Shown here one piece after another: positions 34,051 to 43,499 of a DNA stretch of 64,000 bases. Source of the stretch: Anthracocystis setariae (taxonomy: Eukaryota; Basidiomycota; Ustilaginomycetes; Ustilaginales; Ustilaginaceae); the NCBI GenBank assembly GCA_928724745.1, contig CAKMXJ010000005.1:744001-808000 (forward strand). Reading direction: 5' to 3'. Under the pieces are notes generated by a model. It had not been told where the DNA came from and did not search any database. It worked only from the letters and a program-made list of their open reading frames with translations. Position 1 is the stretch's first letter, and every line of letters begins with the position of its first letter. Position numbers and translations under genes: made by a program.

Positions 34051-35289
34051 ATGACGTCTCTCACATACAAGGAAGCGCTCAACGAGCTGGATGACCGTCG
34101 CATCAAGTCGATCAAGCCGCTGATCCCACCGCAGATCCTGATCGAGGAGTATCCGCTCTCGCTCAAGGCGGCACAGACGGTCGCGTACGGACGCAAGGCT
34201 ACCGAGGAGATTGTCAAGCAGGAGGATGACCGTCTGCTCGTCGTTGTCGGACCGTGCTCGATCCATGATGTTCGTTCCGGCTTGGAGTATGCCAAGAAGT
34301 TGGCAGAGTATGCACACGAGGCCAAGGACGATCTGCACATCGTGATGCGCGTCTACTTTGAAAAGCCCCGCACCACGGTCGGGTGGAAGGGATTGATCAA
34401 CGATCCCAACTTGAACGGCAGTTTCCAGATCAACAAAGGGTTGAGGTTGGCGAGGGGATTTTTGCTCGAGGTGAATAATCTTGGTCTTGCGGCGGGGACC
34501 GAGTTTTTGGATACGATTTCGCCGCAGTATACGGCGGATTTGATTTCGTGGGGTGCGATTGGGGCTAGGACGACCGAGTCGCAGGTGCATCGCGAGTTGA
34601 GTTCCGGGTTGTCCATGCCGATCGGGTTTAAGAATGGTACGGATGGTTCGATCTCGATTGCGATCGATGCGATCAAGGCGGCTAGTTCCGAGCATGTCTT
34701 CCTGTCGGTCACCAAGCAAGGCATCTCGGCCATCGTCGAGACCAACGGTAACGATGCATGTCACGTTATCCTGCGTGGCGCCAACACTGGACCTAATTAC
34801 TCATCCGACCATGTGTCGAGTATCTCGTCGAAACTCACCTCGGCCGGTCTGCCCGCGCGCATCATGATCGACTGCTCGCACGGCAACTCGGAGAAGAAAC
34901 ACGAAAACCAAATCAACGTGATCCACTCCATCGCCGCACAACTGTCCCACCCGAACGACGAAAACGCCTGCAACATCTTTGGCGTCATGATCGAATCCAA
35001 CCTCGTCGAGGGCAAACAATCCATCCCCGCCTCCGGCCCCACAGCCTTAAAGTATGGACAGAGCATCACCGACGCCTGCATCAACTGGCAAACCACCGTA
35101 GAAGCCCTCGACATCCTCCGCTCCGCCGTCCAGAAGAGAAGACAAAACCCCAACGCCAAATCTTGGTTCAACGCCAAACTCAGCCGATCCGCCTCCTCGG
35201 AAGGCGTCAACGACCACTTCCTTAAAGCCAACTCCCAATCTCAAAATGCGTTCAACGACGACGCTCTCGCTACCCTCGGTCGCAAGTAA
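34051..35289 (+). CDS. 3-deoxy-D-arabino-heptulosonate 7-phosphate (DAHP) synthase, type I
   Basis: This is the first enzyme of the shikimate pathway; it condenses phosphoenolpyruvate and erythrose 4-phosphate. The 412-residue product has the family order LIPPQILIEEYPLS, LLVVVGPCSIHD (PEP and phosphate binding), VMRVYFEKPRTTVGWKGLIN, SFQINKGLRLAR, GAIGARTTESQVHRELSSGL, GFKNGTDGSISIAIDAIKAA, IMIDCSHGNSEKKHENQ and FGVMIESNLVEGKQ. All metal and substrate motifs look intact. Length is slightly above yeast Aro3/Aro4 (370) because of a C-terminal Ser/Asn tail. I cannot tell which amino acid inhibits it, so I do not choose between ARO3 and ARO4. ATG 34051 fits the family N-terminus. Confidence 0.93.
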   Translation: MTSLTYKEALNELDDRRIKSIKPLIPPQILIEEYPLSLKAAQTVAYGRKATEEIVKQEDDRLLVVVGPCSIHDVRSGLEYAKKLAEYAHEAKDDLHIVMRVYFEKPRTTVGWKGLINDPNLNGSFQINKGLRLARGFLLEVNNLGLAAGTEFLDTISPQYTADLISWGAIGARTTESQVHRELSSGLSMPIGFKNGTDGSISIAIDAIKAASSEHVFLSVTKQGISAIVETNGNDACHVILRGANTGPNYSSDHVSSISSKLTSAGLPARIMIDCSHGNSEKKHENQINVIHSIAAQLSHPNDENACNIFGVMIESNLVEGKQSIPASGPTALKYGQSITDACINWQTTVEALDILRSAVQKRRQNPNAKSWFNAKLSRSASSEGVNDHFLKANSQSQNAFNDDALATLGRK

Positions 35290-35312
35290 AACACAAAACA
35301 CAAAACCAATTC

Positions 35313-35315
<3 letters not shown>

Positions 35316-35396
<81 letters not shown>
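35316..35396. repeat. (CA)n microsatellite, about 40 units
   Basis: A pure dinucleotide array of about 81 bp between the stop codons of two convergent genes, DAHP synthase and the RING protein. It is likely within one or both 3' UTRs. Antisense frames through it encode Cys-Val repeats and are artefacts. Confidence 0.95.
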
Positions 35397-35397
<1 letters not shown>

Positions 35398-35425
35398 TTC
35401 CCCTTGACAATCACACTTACAACCA

Positions 35426-38400
35426 TCAGAACGCACTAGCCCGACACGTCGGGCACGTCCCTTGGCGCTTGAACAGCTGAGTCGCACACGTCTCGTGCAG
35501 GATATGTCCACACGGCAAGATCACCGCGCGCTGAGCTTCGCGGAACTGAATCAAGCAGATCGGACACTTGTCGACGCGCACGCCGACGCAGCTGAGCTTC
35601 TGCTTGACTTTGCCCTCGCGTGTCACCCGACGCGAATCGCACTCGATCAACCCCACCGACACCGACGCTAGCTGCTCGGCCGTCGCCGCCGTGCGCTTGG
35701 CTGGGCCTAGAAACTCGCCAATCGCAGACAATTGCTCATAATGCGAACCCTCGCGTTCCAGTTGCGCCACCAGCAGGTCAAAGTCGGTAATGTCCAGCGA
35801 CGGCCCTGGTCTACCCGCCTCACCGCCCGGCAATGCAGAGGACGACGACGACGACAAAGGTCGCGCCGGCGCAATCGCTTCGCCAATGCTGGTACTACTG
35901 CTGGAACGTTCCATGTGAGGCCGGGAAGCTAGTCTTCCCGTGTTGAGCACATTTGAGGCTGAGGCTGAGAGGGTACCGCCGGCAGAGATAGGTTCCCTAC
36001 CCGACAACGTGTTGAGATTGGCAGCCGGTGACGAACGAGACACTGCCTGGGGAGGCGTGGGTATGTTGGGCAGTGCTCGTGGAGATGTCACTCGCGGTTG
36101 GGACTGTGTGAGTGGTGAACTCGCTGGCTCCACTTCGTCCCAATTGCGGCCGTACGGTCGCACCGGAAGAGGTGGTGGCCCAGGCAGCCTGCTGCGAGAC
36201 AGCAAATCCGCCGCAGAAGCATCCTTCGCATTTTGTTCGTTGATGCCAAGGCCCTGAATAGATCGCACTGATGGAGGCAGTGTCGGCAGCGGCCGAGACG
36301 TAGGCCTCGTTGCACCTGGAGATGATGTTGACGCATCGACTGCACCACCTGATGATCTTGTCACGGCCTGAGAGTCGGCTGGTGAGTGTTGACTCCAGTC
36401 GTACCGAGACGGGGAAGCCGTGTAGCTCGAGGTGGCATCGATACTGGATGAAGCTGAATGTCGACCTTCACGACGAGCAAACGCAGCTGCCTGTGCTGCG
36501 GCGAGAGAAGCCGAAAGCCCTGTCCTGCTTCCTCCAGCAAAGATCTGTTCAGGCGTCATCAGCGGAGACTTGGACGGCGGCATCGGTGGAGTAGCTGAAT
36601 AAGGATCATGCCCGCGTCGGGTAAGCGTGTCCATTGCCTGCGTCCTTGGAGATCTGGGCAGCGGCCCATGGTTGTTCGGACCAAACGACGAAGAAGTAGC
36701 CGTGGGCACGGACAAAGTCGGCACTCCCAATCGCGTTGTCGATCCGCTCGCGGATTCTCTTCGTACGTCGCCTTGCTGTGGAGACCAACTCGAGACAGCC
36801 TCTTCAATCTGACGTGCAAGGGCTTCAACAGACGATGATTGCGTCATCATCTGCCCAGAACCTGCAGCAGCTTGTCCAATCTGAGATTGGCGGAACGGAT
36901 TCGTATCCTGTCGTCTCGGCATCGGAGGCAGTGGAGGAGGACGCCTCTGCACCGATGACGATTCATTTTCAGCGTGATGGCTTCCGTCGTGAGAAAAGCG
37001 CTGGAAGACGTTCCTTTCTTCAATGTGTTCCTGACCATCGGCTGTTTCAGCGCGGTTCGACTTGGATGGCACATCACTTGCTGTAGAGGAAGTTGAACTT
37101 GCAAACGGATCCACTGGCTTCGTGGGTGAAGACGGCGACCGCTCCTCCTGCGCTGTCTCAAAGCGCGAGATCATAGCCGAAACTCTGCTTCCTGGCGTCC
37201 TCGACATCGAACTAATCCGGTTGGGCTCTAGCGGTGCAGGCAATCTCTCCCTCTCCTCCGATGGAATGTATGACAACCAACTTGGAGTCGCTCCTGGCCC
37301 AGTGCTCGAAGCAGAAGGCGGGAAATGTCGCGTAGCGTCAGTGATCGCAGGTAGCCTTCCTCTGGGCAGAGGTGCAGCGGAGGAGCGAGGGTTGACAAAT
37401 GACACGGGTCGGCTGGTGGACGGCGCACGGGACAGTGCTGTTTGTGGTGGAACAGGAAGCCTGTTCCGGACAATTGCGCCTGACCTGGAAAGTCTATTCG
37501 CCGAAGTCTGTGCTGATGTCGACAGAGGACCTTCAGTCGATGACTCAGCGTCGGCCGGGGCATCTCCAGGAGTAGGCTGCAAGCGGCGGTCGAGCTCTGC
37601 ACAACTCATACCGCTGGGAGGTAGCATAGAGGTTGGGCGGCCCGTCTTGGCGAGAAGACGTTCCAGAGCCGCCAAAGAGTCTTGCCTCTGCGTGGTTGTT
37701 GCGCTAAGCTGAGCGATCTGAGCGAGCGCTTCATCGCGAGCCTTCTGTTCTGGTGGTACAGCTGATGCGGATGCCTTTGCAGTTTCAGTTTCGCTGGGCT
37801 GCTTGGAAGTGCGACTGCAAGCAGTGCTGGACTGTCTGCGGAGATTCGAAGACCGAGAGGGAGCGATGGAAGCCTTGTCGTCTTGGGTTGCACCTGGTCG
37901 AATCGTAGCCTCGGCTTGGGTGGATCCGGACATGCGCCTCTCGCTGGCAGAGACCGGGATCTCATGCTCATCACCACTACGAACAGAAGCACGATGTTCG
38001 CCACTGAGTGACTCGCGCATCTCGACCGGAGAAGCCATCGTTTGCACCATTGGGTCCGGCAGGGATCTCGCGTGCAATGCTGCATCCGATACCTGACCTT
38101 CTGAACCTGCAACGAGGGGTTTGCCGAAAAGACCTTTCAGACGGGGGCCGACATCGGGTCGCGCGCTTGGGCGTCCAGAGACCAGGGGCTGTAACAGCGG
38201 ATCCATCGACTGACGTCTAGAACCACTCTGTGAGGCAGCGGGAGCCGAATCGGGCTTGGTGAGCGCAGCGATAGTGTTTCGATACGACGGGTCAGATCCC
38301 AGTGAAACGGGCATGGGAGGCACAGGCAACACCCGAGATGGTTGAGGAACCTCGTCGTAGTCCGATATGCCTTGACTGCTGGACGTATCCTCCTCGAAAT

Positions 38401-41400
38401 CGGGTGCCTGTGCTCTAAGGTGCTTCTCTTGCTGCTTCGCCCGAGGTGGGTGTGGCGCAGATTGCCGCTCGGGCAGCTTGCCCTGCGCCTTGCTACTGAC
38501 ATGGCGAGCCGCGCCGCGCGAGCTCGCAACCGAATCTCGCCCAGAGCCTTTCTGCGAGCCCTCCTCCTCCTCTTCATCAGGTATCATCAGATTCGGAGCC
38601 GAAGATGTGCTTCTGACATGCACTGCCTTGTGTGCCCCCACGAATGGATCGTTAATCGTCCTCTGGAATCCGTCTTCAACAGAAGCCTCGTAGAAAGCAC
38701 GGTGTTGTTCATCGTCCTCGTCGCTCGAAGAGTACTGATCCAATGCATCGTCCGTATCCGTCGAATCGGACGAGTCCGAGTATGCGGCTCCGCCGCGCGA
38801 GCGGCCCAACACCAAGGGGGGCGGGGCTTTGGGCAGTGCCTCGTCCATTCTGGCCAGTTTGGCAGGATCTGGCACGCTGCGACCGAGTGTGGACGCTCTG
38901 TGAAGAGAAGCAGGAGATTGAGCGAAGGCGCCAGGCATGGCACTATCATCTTCCTCATCATCGCTATCAGACATGGCGGGCTCACGTAGGGCCTGAAGTC
39001 TTGCCGCAGCTTCTTCCTCTCGCTTACGGAGTGCGTCGAAAGCGGCGGCTTCGGCGAGCCACTGCTCGATGGAAGAGTCGGACTCTGCACCATCGTCCTC
39101 GTCGTCTTCGTCTTCGTCTTCGAGGACTGCGTGATGGCTGGAAGAATCGCTTGCTGCATCAACTTCCTTTGATGCAACTCGGGATGAGGGCTCAGCTTGC
39201 TGCGAGCTTGCTTCGTCTTCGCTTGACGACCTGGCGAACACCGCAGGTGGCGGTGCAGAAATGACAAAGAGCGTATCCTCAGGACGGCGGCTCAGAGGCA
39301 GGTGCGATTCGCTACCGTGCGCCCGACCAGTCTGAGCAAGGTCGAGATGGCGGCCGATGACATGGGTACCCGGAGGGCGATGCGCGCTACCAGGTCGAGA
39401 GCCGTTCAAGCTGGGCCGAGCCAATGTTGGACGAGGATCCGAATTAGTTTTGTGGTGAGCAGAAATTTGGCGACGCGCAGCTGAAATTGGCTGCGCAACG
39501 CTGTTTGGCCTGTTTGGGATAGCATGAGAAGGGTCGATCATAGGAGCAAGGCCAAGACGCGGCTCGTTTGCGAGCAGAAGCCTACCCGCCATATCAAACT
39601 CGCCTGTGGCAGGCATGCTGGATACAGCCGGTTCTGCCCCGGGAAGCGCAGGTGCACGGATATCAGCCGGTGGTGTCCTGATCTGCGAGGCTGTGGTCGA
39701 TCCAACCGCAGCACGGCTCTCGAGAGGCTCTGCAGCAGGCGCTGTAGCTGTAAGGGAGACATCTGCAGATTCGACAGCCGGTGAGGTATGATCTTCGGGC
39801 TGGCTGGCCTCTTCTCGCGGCTCGTCTGCTGCGTTGAGTGCTGACGCGGCTGTCTCAGCCGACGTGATTGCGTGCGCATCTTGCGTGGGTTCCCCTACGG
39901 AAGCGGGGTGATCGCGATCCTCGCCGAGCTCTGCTTCGACTGCTACCCTCTCGACTCGAGAGGTCGATGTTGGTGTTCGGACGGTGTTGACCGCCGCAGG
40001 GGTATCTGTGTTGGAAGGTTCGTCCTCTGCAGGCGCCGGTTCCGGCTCCTCGCGTCCGCTGTGCTGCTCTTCAGACCTCGCCAGCATCATTGCCGCCCTC
40101 TCTCTCGCCACCCGACGCTGCTGCTCTCTCAGCAACCTAACTTCGAAACTGAGGCCACTGTGAAGATCCGCTTCCCATGCGCGCCTTTCCTCGGTGAGCT
40201 CTACGCTTTCTGCCGAAGCGGAGCTGGTGGCGGAAGAGCGGCTGGAGGAACGACTGACATTCTGAACGTTTGCAGCCGATCCTTGGTTTTCTGACGGTGC
40301 CTGCTCTGTCAGCCGCAGTGGGCGTCCTGGGTCTCGCGAAATTTGATTACCAATGCTGGGCTCATCCTCGGAGTCGCTGACAAAAGGTGGTGGAGGGCTG
40401 TCCGGGATGCGGGCGTGTGGTTGAGGGCCAATGATCTGAGCGTCGTTGGCTGCCTCTGAATGGGTTGGCGGGCGTGGAGGATCGGGAGGCCGTGGCGCTC
40501 CTTCGGGAAAGGGGGGAGGAAGGTCGTCTGGATCTGCTTCAGAGATGTCGTTCCACACATTTTGTCGGTGCAACGATGTGTGTGGTGCGCGCGTCGGTGC
40601 TGCGCTATCTTGGCGAGGCGATGCAAAGACATTCTCGGAGCGGCGTGTTTGCGTGGCGGGTGCGCTTTCTGTACGCATACGACGGGCATCTCCCTCAGGA
40701 TTCTGCTGCGGACGAGAGGAAGTGGGAGCCGATGGTTGGGGGTCATGGTCATTGAAAGACAGGGCACTCTGTGGACGGCTAGGTCCGCTGACTCGGGATG
40801 TAGGTCCATCCGAGTCTTGCCTGGCCAAAGAGGGCCTTCTCCTGCGTGCTCTCGTTGCTGCCGTTTGCGAGGCAGATGGTGGTGGTGTTTGGGGGCTGGA
40901 GGTAGATGCCAGAGTGGTGATTTGATTGCCACTGTGCGCTCTCCTCATCCCCATCTGTTGCGGTGGCAGGAGCAGCCCAGTACTTACCACCGAGTCGTCT
41001 AGAGTCGTCTGATACCGTCTCCCGGGATCCATAAACTGAGAAGACAATGGTGTAGCGCTCCTTGCAGCACTTGAAGCCTGCGGTGTTGATGTAGTCCCGG
41101 CCAACGCCGCGGCTGCAGCTTGGGCATTCTGAGCTTTCCTCTGGCGTACTTTGGACTTCTTCTCCTTGGTCTGCTTCCTCAAGAGGTTGTCTGGTGCCGT
41201 GAGGGTGACTCGACCAAAGTGCGATTCAAGGTTGGTAAGATAGGGCGCTTCGGCAGCATCGACACCTCTACTGGCTGCAGTGGAGGAGGAAGCAGCATGA
41301 ACGTCGGTTGACCTAGGCAGGAGGGATCCGGAGGAATGAGCATGGCCTGCAAGATTGTACATGCGAGAGCGGATGGCTGAGGAGCCGGCCGGTTGGGCTC

Positions 41401-41428
41401 GATCCTGGCTTTGTGTGGGTGGTGGCAT
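35426..41428 (-). CDS. 2000-residue RING-H2 protein, probable E3 ubiquitin ligase
   Basis: A very long, mostly disordered protein with a C-terminal RING. The final 46 residues carry CPIC-x14-C-x-H-x2-H-x2-C-x10-CPTC, a RING-H2 pattern (residues about 1955-1995). The preceding block (FDLLVAQLEREGSHYEQLSAIG, LGPAKRTAATAEQLASVSVG and GKVKQKLSCVGVRVDKCPIC) looks folded and conserved. The rest is Ser/Pro/Arg-rich with acidic runs (EDEDEDDEDDGAESDSS) and one charged coil (LLREQQRRVARERAAMMLARSEE). It probably acts as a ubiquitin ligase; target and site of action are unknown. The open frame extends 14 codons upstream only to a TTG, so ATG 41428 is the start. No intron is visible over 6 kb. Confidence 0.82.
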   Translation of the reverse strand: MPPPTQSQDRAQPAGSSAIRSRMYNLAGHAHSSGSLLPRSTDVHAASSSTAASRGVDAAEAPYLTNLESHFGRVTLTAPDNLLRKQTKEKKSKVRQRKAQNAQAAAAALAGTTSTPQASSAARSATPLSSQFMDPGRRYQTTLDDSVVSTGLLLPPQQMGMRRAHSGNQITTLASTSSPQTPPPSASQTAATRARRRRPSLARQDSDGPTSRVSGPSRPQSALSFNDHDPQPSAPTSSRPQQNPEGDARRMRTESAPATQTRRSENVFASPRQDSAAPTRAPHTSLHRQNVWNDISEADPDDLPPPFPEGAPRPPDPPRPPTHSEAANDAQIIGPQPHARIPDSPPPPFVSDSEDEPSIGNQISRDPGRPLRLTEQAPSENQGSAANVQNVSRSSSRSSATSSASAESVELTEERRAWEADLHSGLSFEVRLLREQQRRVARERAAMMLARSEEQHSGREEPEPAPAEDEPSNTDTPAAVNTVRTPTSTSRVERVAVEAELGEDRDHPASVGEPTQDAHAITSAETAASALNAADEPREEASQPEDHTSPAVESADVSLTATAPAAEPLESRAAVGSTTASQIRTPPADIRAPALPGAEPAVSSMPATGEFDMAGRLLLANEPRLGLAPMIDPSHAIPNRPNSVAQPISAARRQISAHHKTNSDPRPTLARPSLNGSRPGSAHRPPGTHVIGRHLDLAQTGRAHGSESHLPLSRRPEDTLFVISAPPPAVFARSSSEDEASSQQAEPSSRVASKEVDAASDSSSHHAVLEDEDEDDEDDGAESDSSIEQWLAEAAAFDALRKREEEAAARLQALREPAMSDSDDEEDDSAMPGAFAQSPASLHRASTLGRSVPDPAKLARMDEALPKAPPPLVLGRSRGGAAYSDSSDSTDTDDALDQYSSSDEDDEQHRAFYEASVEDGFQRTINDPFVGAHKAVHVRSTSSAPNLMIPDEEEEEGSQKGSGRDSVASSRGAARHVSSKAQGKLPERQSAPHPPRAKQQEKHLRAQAPDFEEDTSSSQGISDYDEVPQPSRVLPVPPMPVSLGSDPSYRNTIAALTKPDSAPAASQSGSRRQSMDPLLQPLVSGRPSARPDVGPRLKGLFGKPLVAGSEGQVSDAALHARSLPDPMVQTMASPVEMRESLSGEHRASVRSGDEHEIPVSASERRMSGSTQAEATIRPGATQDDKASIAPSRSSNLRRQSSTACSRTSKQPSETETAKASASAVPPEQKARDEALAQIAQLSATTTQRQDSLAALERLLAKTGRPTSMLPPSGMSCAELDRRLQPTPGDAPADAESSTEGPLSTSAQTSANRLSRSGAIVRNRLPVPPQTALSRAPSTSRPVSFVNPRSSAAPLPRGRLPAITDATRHFPPSASSTGPGATPSWLSYIPSEERERLPAPLEPNRISSMSRTPGSRVSAMISRFETAQEERSPSSPTKPVDPFASSTSSTASDVPSKSNRAETADGQEHIEERNVFQRFSHDGSHHAENESSSVQRRPPPLPPMPRRQDTNPFRQSQIGQAAAGSGQMMTQSSSVEALARQIEEAVSSWSPQQGDVRRESASGSTTRLGVPTLSVPTATSSSFGPNNHGPLPRSPRTQAMDTLTRRGHDPYSATPPMPPSKSPLMTPEQIFAGGSRTGLSASLAAAQAAAFARREGRHSASSSIDATSSYTASPSRYDWSQHSPADSQAVTRSSGGAVDASTSSPGATRPTSRPLPTLPPSVRSIQGLGINEQNAKDASAADLLSRSRLPGPPPLPVRPYGRNWDEVEPASSPLTQSQPRVTSPRALPNIPTPPQAVSRSSPAANLNTLSGREPISAGGTLSASASNVLNTGRLASRPHMERSSSSTSIGEAIAPARPLSSSSSSALPGGEAGRPGPSLDITDFDLLVAQLEREGSHYEQLSAIGEFLGPAKRTAATAEQLASVSVGLIECDSRRVTREGKVKQKLSCVGVRVDKCPICLIQFREAQRAVILPCGHILHETCATQLFKRQGTCPTCRASAF

Positions 41429-42149
41429 GTTGAAGGTATAACATCCCGAGTCGAGACCTAGCACCAACAAGACGAGACAGTGTGTTGGGTGGTTTGTGAT
41501 GCCCGTTGCCGGTGAGAAGACAAGAAAGATAACTTAGCGGAGCATGGTGCGATAGGGGATGTGATCAGTTGAAGGGGTCTGAAGGGATGACGGAAGTGAA
41601 GGCGATACGAATGGCCAAGCGGCATGTTTGAGCTTTCAGGATTGAGTGGAGGCCGGTCTCCTTTTTTTTATTTTTTTATTTTTTATTTTTTATTTTTTTA
41701 TTGGCCTGTACCAAGCGCTGAGGGAGGGTTGTTGGTTGGCTGCGAGGTGCTGCTCGCCAACGTCACAGCACAGCACAGCAGAGTACACCTTGGTCTTGTT
41801 TCGGGAGCCTCAGGCGACTGGCATGCTACGATGAGCTCTTTTCGGCTTTGATCCGAAAGCCTCGCCATTCAACCGAACTGCCTCTGTATGGATGCTAATT
41901 TCGACCTCAGAAGATAGTTGTTCTCGAGTTGACGCCTGAATCGCCTGACAAGCTTGGGGATCAAGGCAACGGACCAATCCGAAGCTACATACAGTATAGT
42001 GCGAGATCAGACAGACTCCAACCCAATGTCATCGACACAGGCAACGTTGCAAAAGCAGATGTAGCATAGAGGCAGATCGATTCCGCATGAAAGATGAGGT
42101 ACTAAAAGCTCTTTTGGATACAAATACAAAAGTAGTATCGAAACACACT
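41429..42149. other. Spacer upstream of the RING gene
   Basis: It contains a TTTTTTTATT-type homopolymer array at about 41660-41702 and a TACAGTA word at 41990-41996. It is RING promoter region and PEX13 3' flank. No gene is supported. Confidence 0.5.
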
Positions 42150-43499
42150 TTACGTCGCCTTCACGGCCGCTGGCTTGGACGTCTCGCTTTTGGCCTTGTC
42201 ACTCGCTTCTACCGTCTTGGTTGCGCCCGAGGTACTCGTCTTGGCGGCGGCCCTCTCCTTGGCCGACTCCAACGACTCGACGTACGTGCTCGGGAACCAT
42301 CCGATCCTGCCATCTCTCGTCCTTCCCCTCCACCAAGCGCTCTCGGCACCCGTCTGCGGATCCACCTTGCTGAGCACAGCAACAATGTCGTTCGGCTGCA
42401 AACTCAGCTCCAGAGGATCGGTGGCTGGGTACGCATACAGCGCACGCACGAAATTGAGTTTGGAAGGGTCGATGACTTCACCTCCTTCAGCAGCCGAGAT
42501 CATTCCTCCGCCGTGTTGACCTGGAAGCATGCCGAGCGCGTTGGGGTTGTGTCCTTGCTGTTCGAGTCTTTGTCGTTCTGCTTCTTGCTTGGCTGTGATG
42601 AAGCGCACCAACTTGCCCATCAGATACGGCAGCCCAATCACCGCCATAAAGAACACGATCAACGGCCGCTTGCTCGGACGCGCCGCTTTACCCGGCTGGC
42701 CAGCAGCTCCACCGTGTGCGTGTGCAGCAAACTCCTTGAACTCCCTGGCATCGAGTTCGACTGCCGGCGCTTTGCCCACAAGACGCAATCCGAGATTCTT
42801 GAGGTATCTTGCCAGCGCAAAGATCGAGAGCACTTGGCCGAGGTAGTTACGCAGATGCGCAAACTGATCGGCGACACCGACCATAGCGAAAAAGCTGCTG
42901 TGCGTCGCCATAAAGGTGGATTCGAGCATTTGTGCAAATCCGCCAAATGCACCGACAATGCTCGAGATGAGTTCAAATGTGGCCTGGGTGCCTGCTTCCA
43001 TGCGTTGTGTCAGAGAGACATCGCCAGGCTGGCCGGGCATTCCAGGCATGCCACCCATGCCCATCCCCATGCCCATCCCCATTCCCATGCCCATCCCGTA
43101 ACCACCATAGCCTCCGTATCCACCGTAGTTGCCATATCCTCCATATCCACCACCGTAACTTCCATAGCCCATGCCGCCCATGCCTCCGTAGCGGGAGTAT
43201 GGAGAGCCGTAAGAGGTGCCGTAGGTGGACCCAATGCCACCATACGTAGATCCGAGCCCTCCAACGGTGCTGCGATAGCCCGAGTTGTATGCAGATGAGC
43301 CGTATGCTCCAGTGCCAGCAGCAGATGTGCTCAGTGTGGATGGACGCTCTGGCAAAGATGGAGCGGATGAGGTGGTTGTAAGTGCCGATGAAGTGGACGT
43401 CGAAGGTGTAGAGGACGACATGGTGGTGGAGGAAGAGAGATCAGAGCCTGCACCTGCGCCTGCGCCTGCTCGTTCCCAGGGTTTCGGTGGCGAGACCAT
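42150..43499 (-). CDS. PEX13: Peroxin 13, peroxisomal docking protein
   Basis: A peroxisome membrane protein of the import docking complex, binding Pex5/Pex7 and Pex14. The 449-residue product begins MVSPPKPWERAG, the family SPPKPWE start. A Ser/Thr-rich stretch is followed by a Tyr/Gly-rich region of about 100 residues (repeated YGG) and a (GM)7 dipeptide run. The membrane core contains THSSFFAMVGVADQFAHLRNYLG and RPLIVFFMAVIGLPYLMGKL. The SH3 domain runs from VRALYAYPATDPLELSLQPND to WWRGRTRDGRIGWFPSTYVE. A charged Lys/Ala tail follows. The N-terminal YG-rich region is the part reported to form a permeable meshwork in the import pore. The open frame goes 16 codons upstream to a TTG; ATG 43499 is used. 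Confidence 0.95.
   Translation of the reverse strand: MVSPPKPWERAGAGAGAGSDLSSSTTMSSSTPSTSTSSALTTTSSAPSLPERPSTLSTSAAGTGAYGSSAYNSGYRSTVGGLGSTYGGIGSTYGTSYGSPYSRYGGMGGMGYGSYGGGYGGYGNYGGYGGYGGYGMGMGMGMGMGMGMGGMPGMPGQPGDVSLTQRMEAGTQATFELISSIVGAFGGFAQMLESTFMATHSSFFAMVGVADQFAHLRNYLGQVLSIFALARYLKNLGLRLVGKAPAVELDAREFKEFAAHAHGGAAGQPGKAARPSKRPLIVFFMAVIGLPYLMGKLVRFITAKQEAERQRLEQQGHNPNALGMLPGQHGGGMISAAEGGEVIDPSKLNFVRALYAYPATDPLELSLQPNDIVAVLSKVDPQTGAESAWWRGRTRDGRIGWFPSTYVESLESAKERAAAKTSTSGATKTVEASDKAKSETSKPAAVKAT

Noticed and set aside
33529..34764. 411-codon antisense frame over DAHP synthase
   Set aside because: Complement of a conserved enzyme gene; no recognisable motif.
35241..35511. Cys-Val repeat frames over the (CA)n array
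   Set aside because: Artefacts of the microsatellite.
42087..43298. 403-codon antisense frame over PEX13 with His-Pro repeats
   Set aside because: It reads the YGG/GM repeats of PEX13 backwards; no independent evidence.
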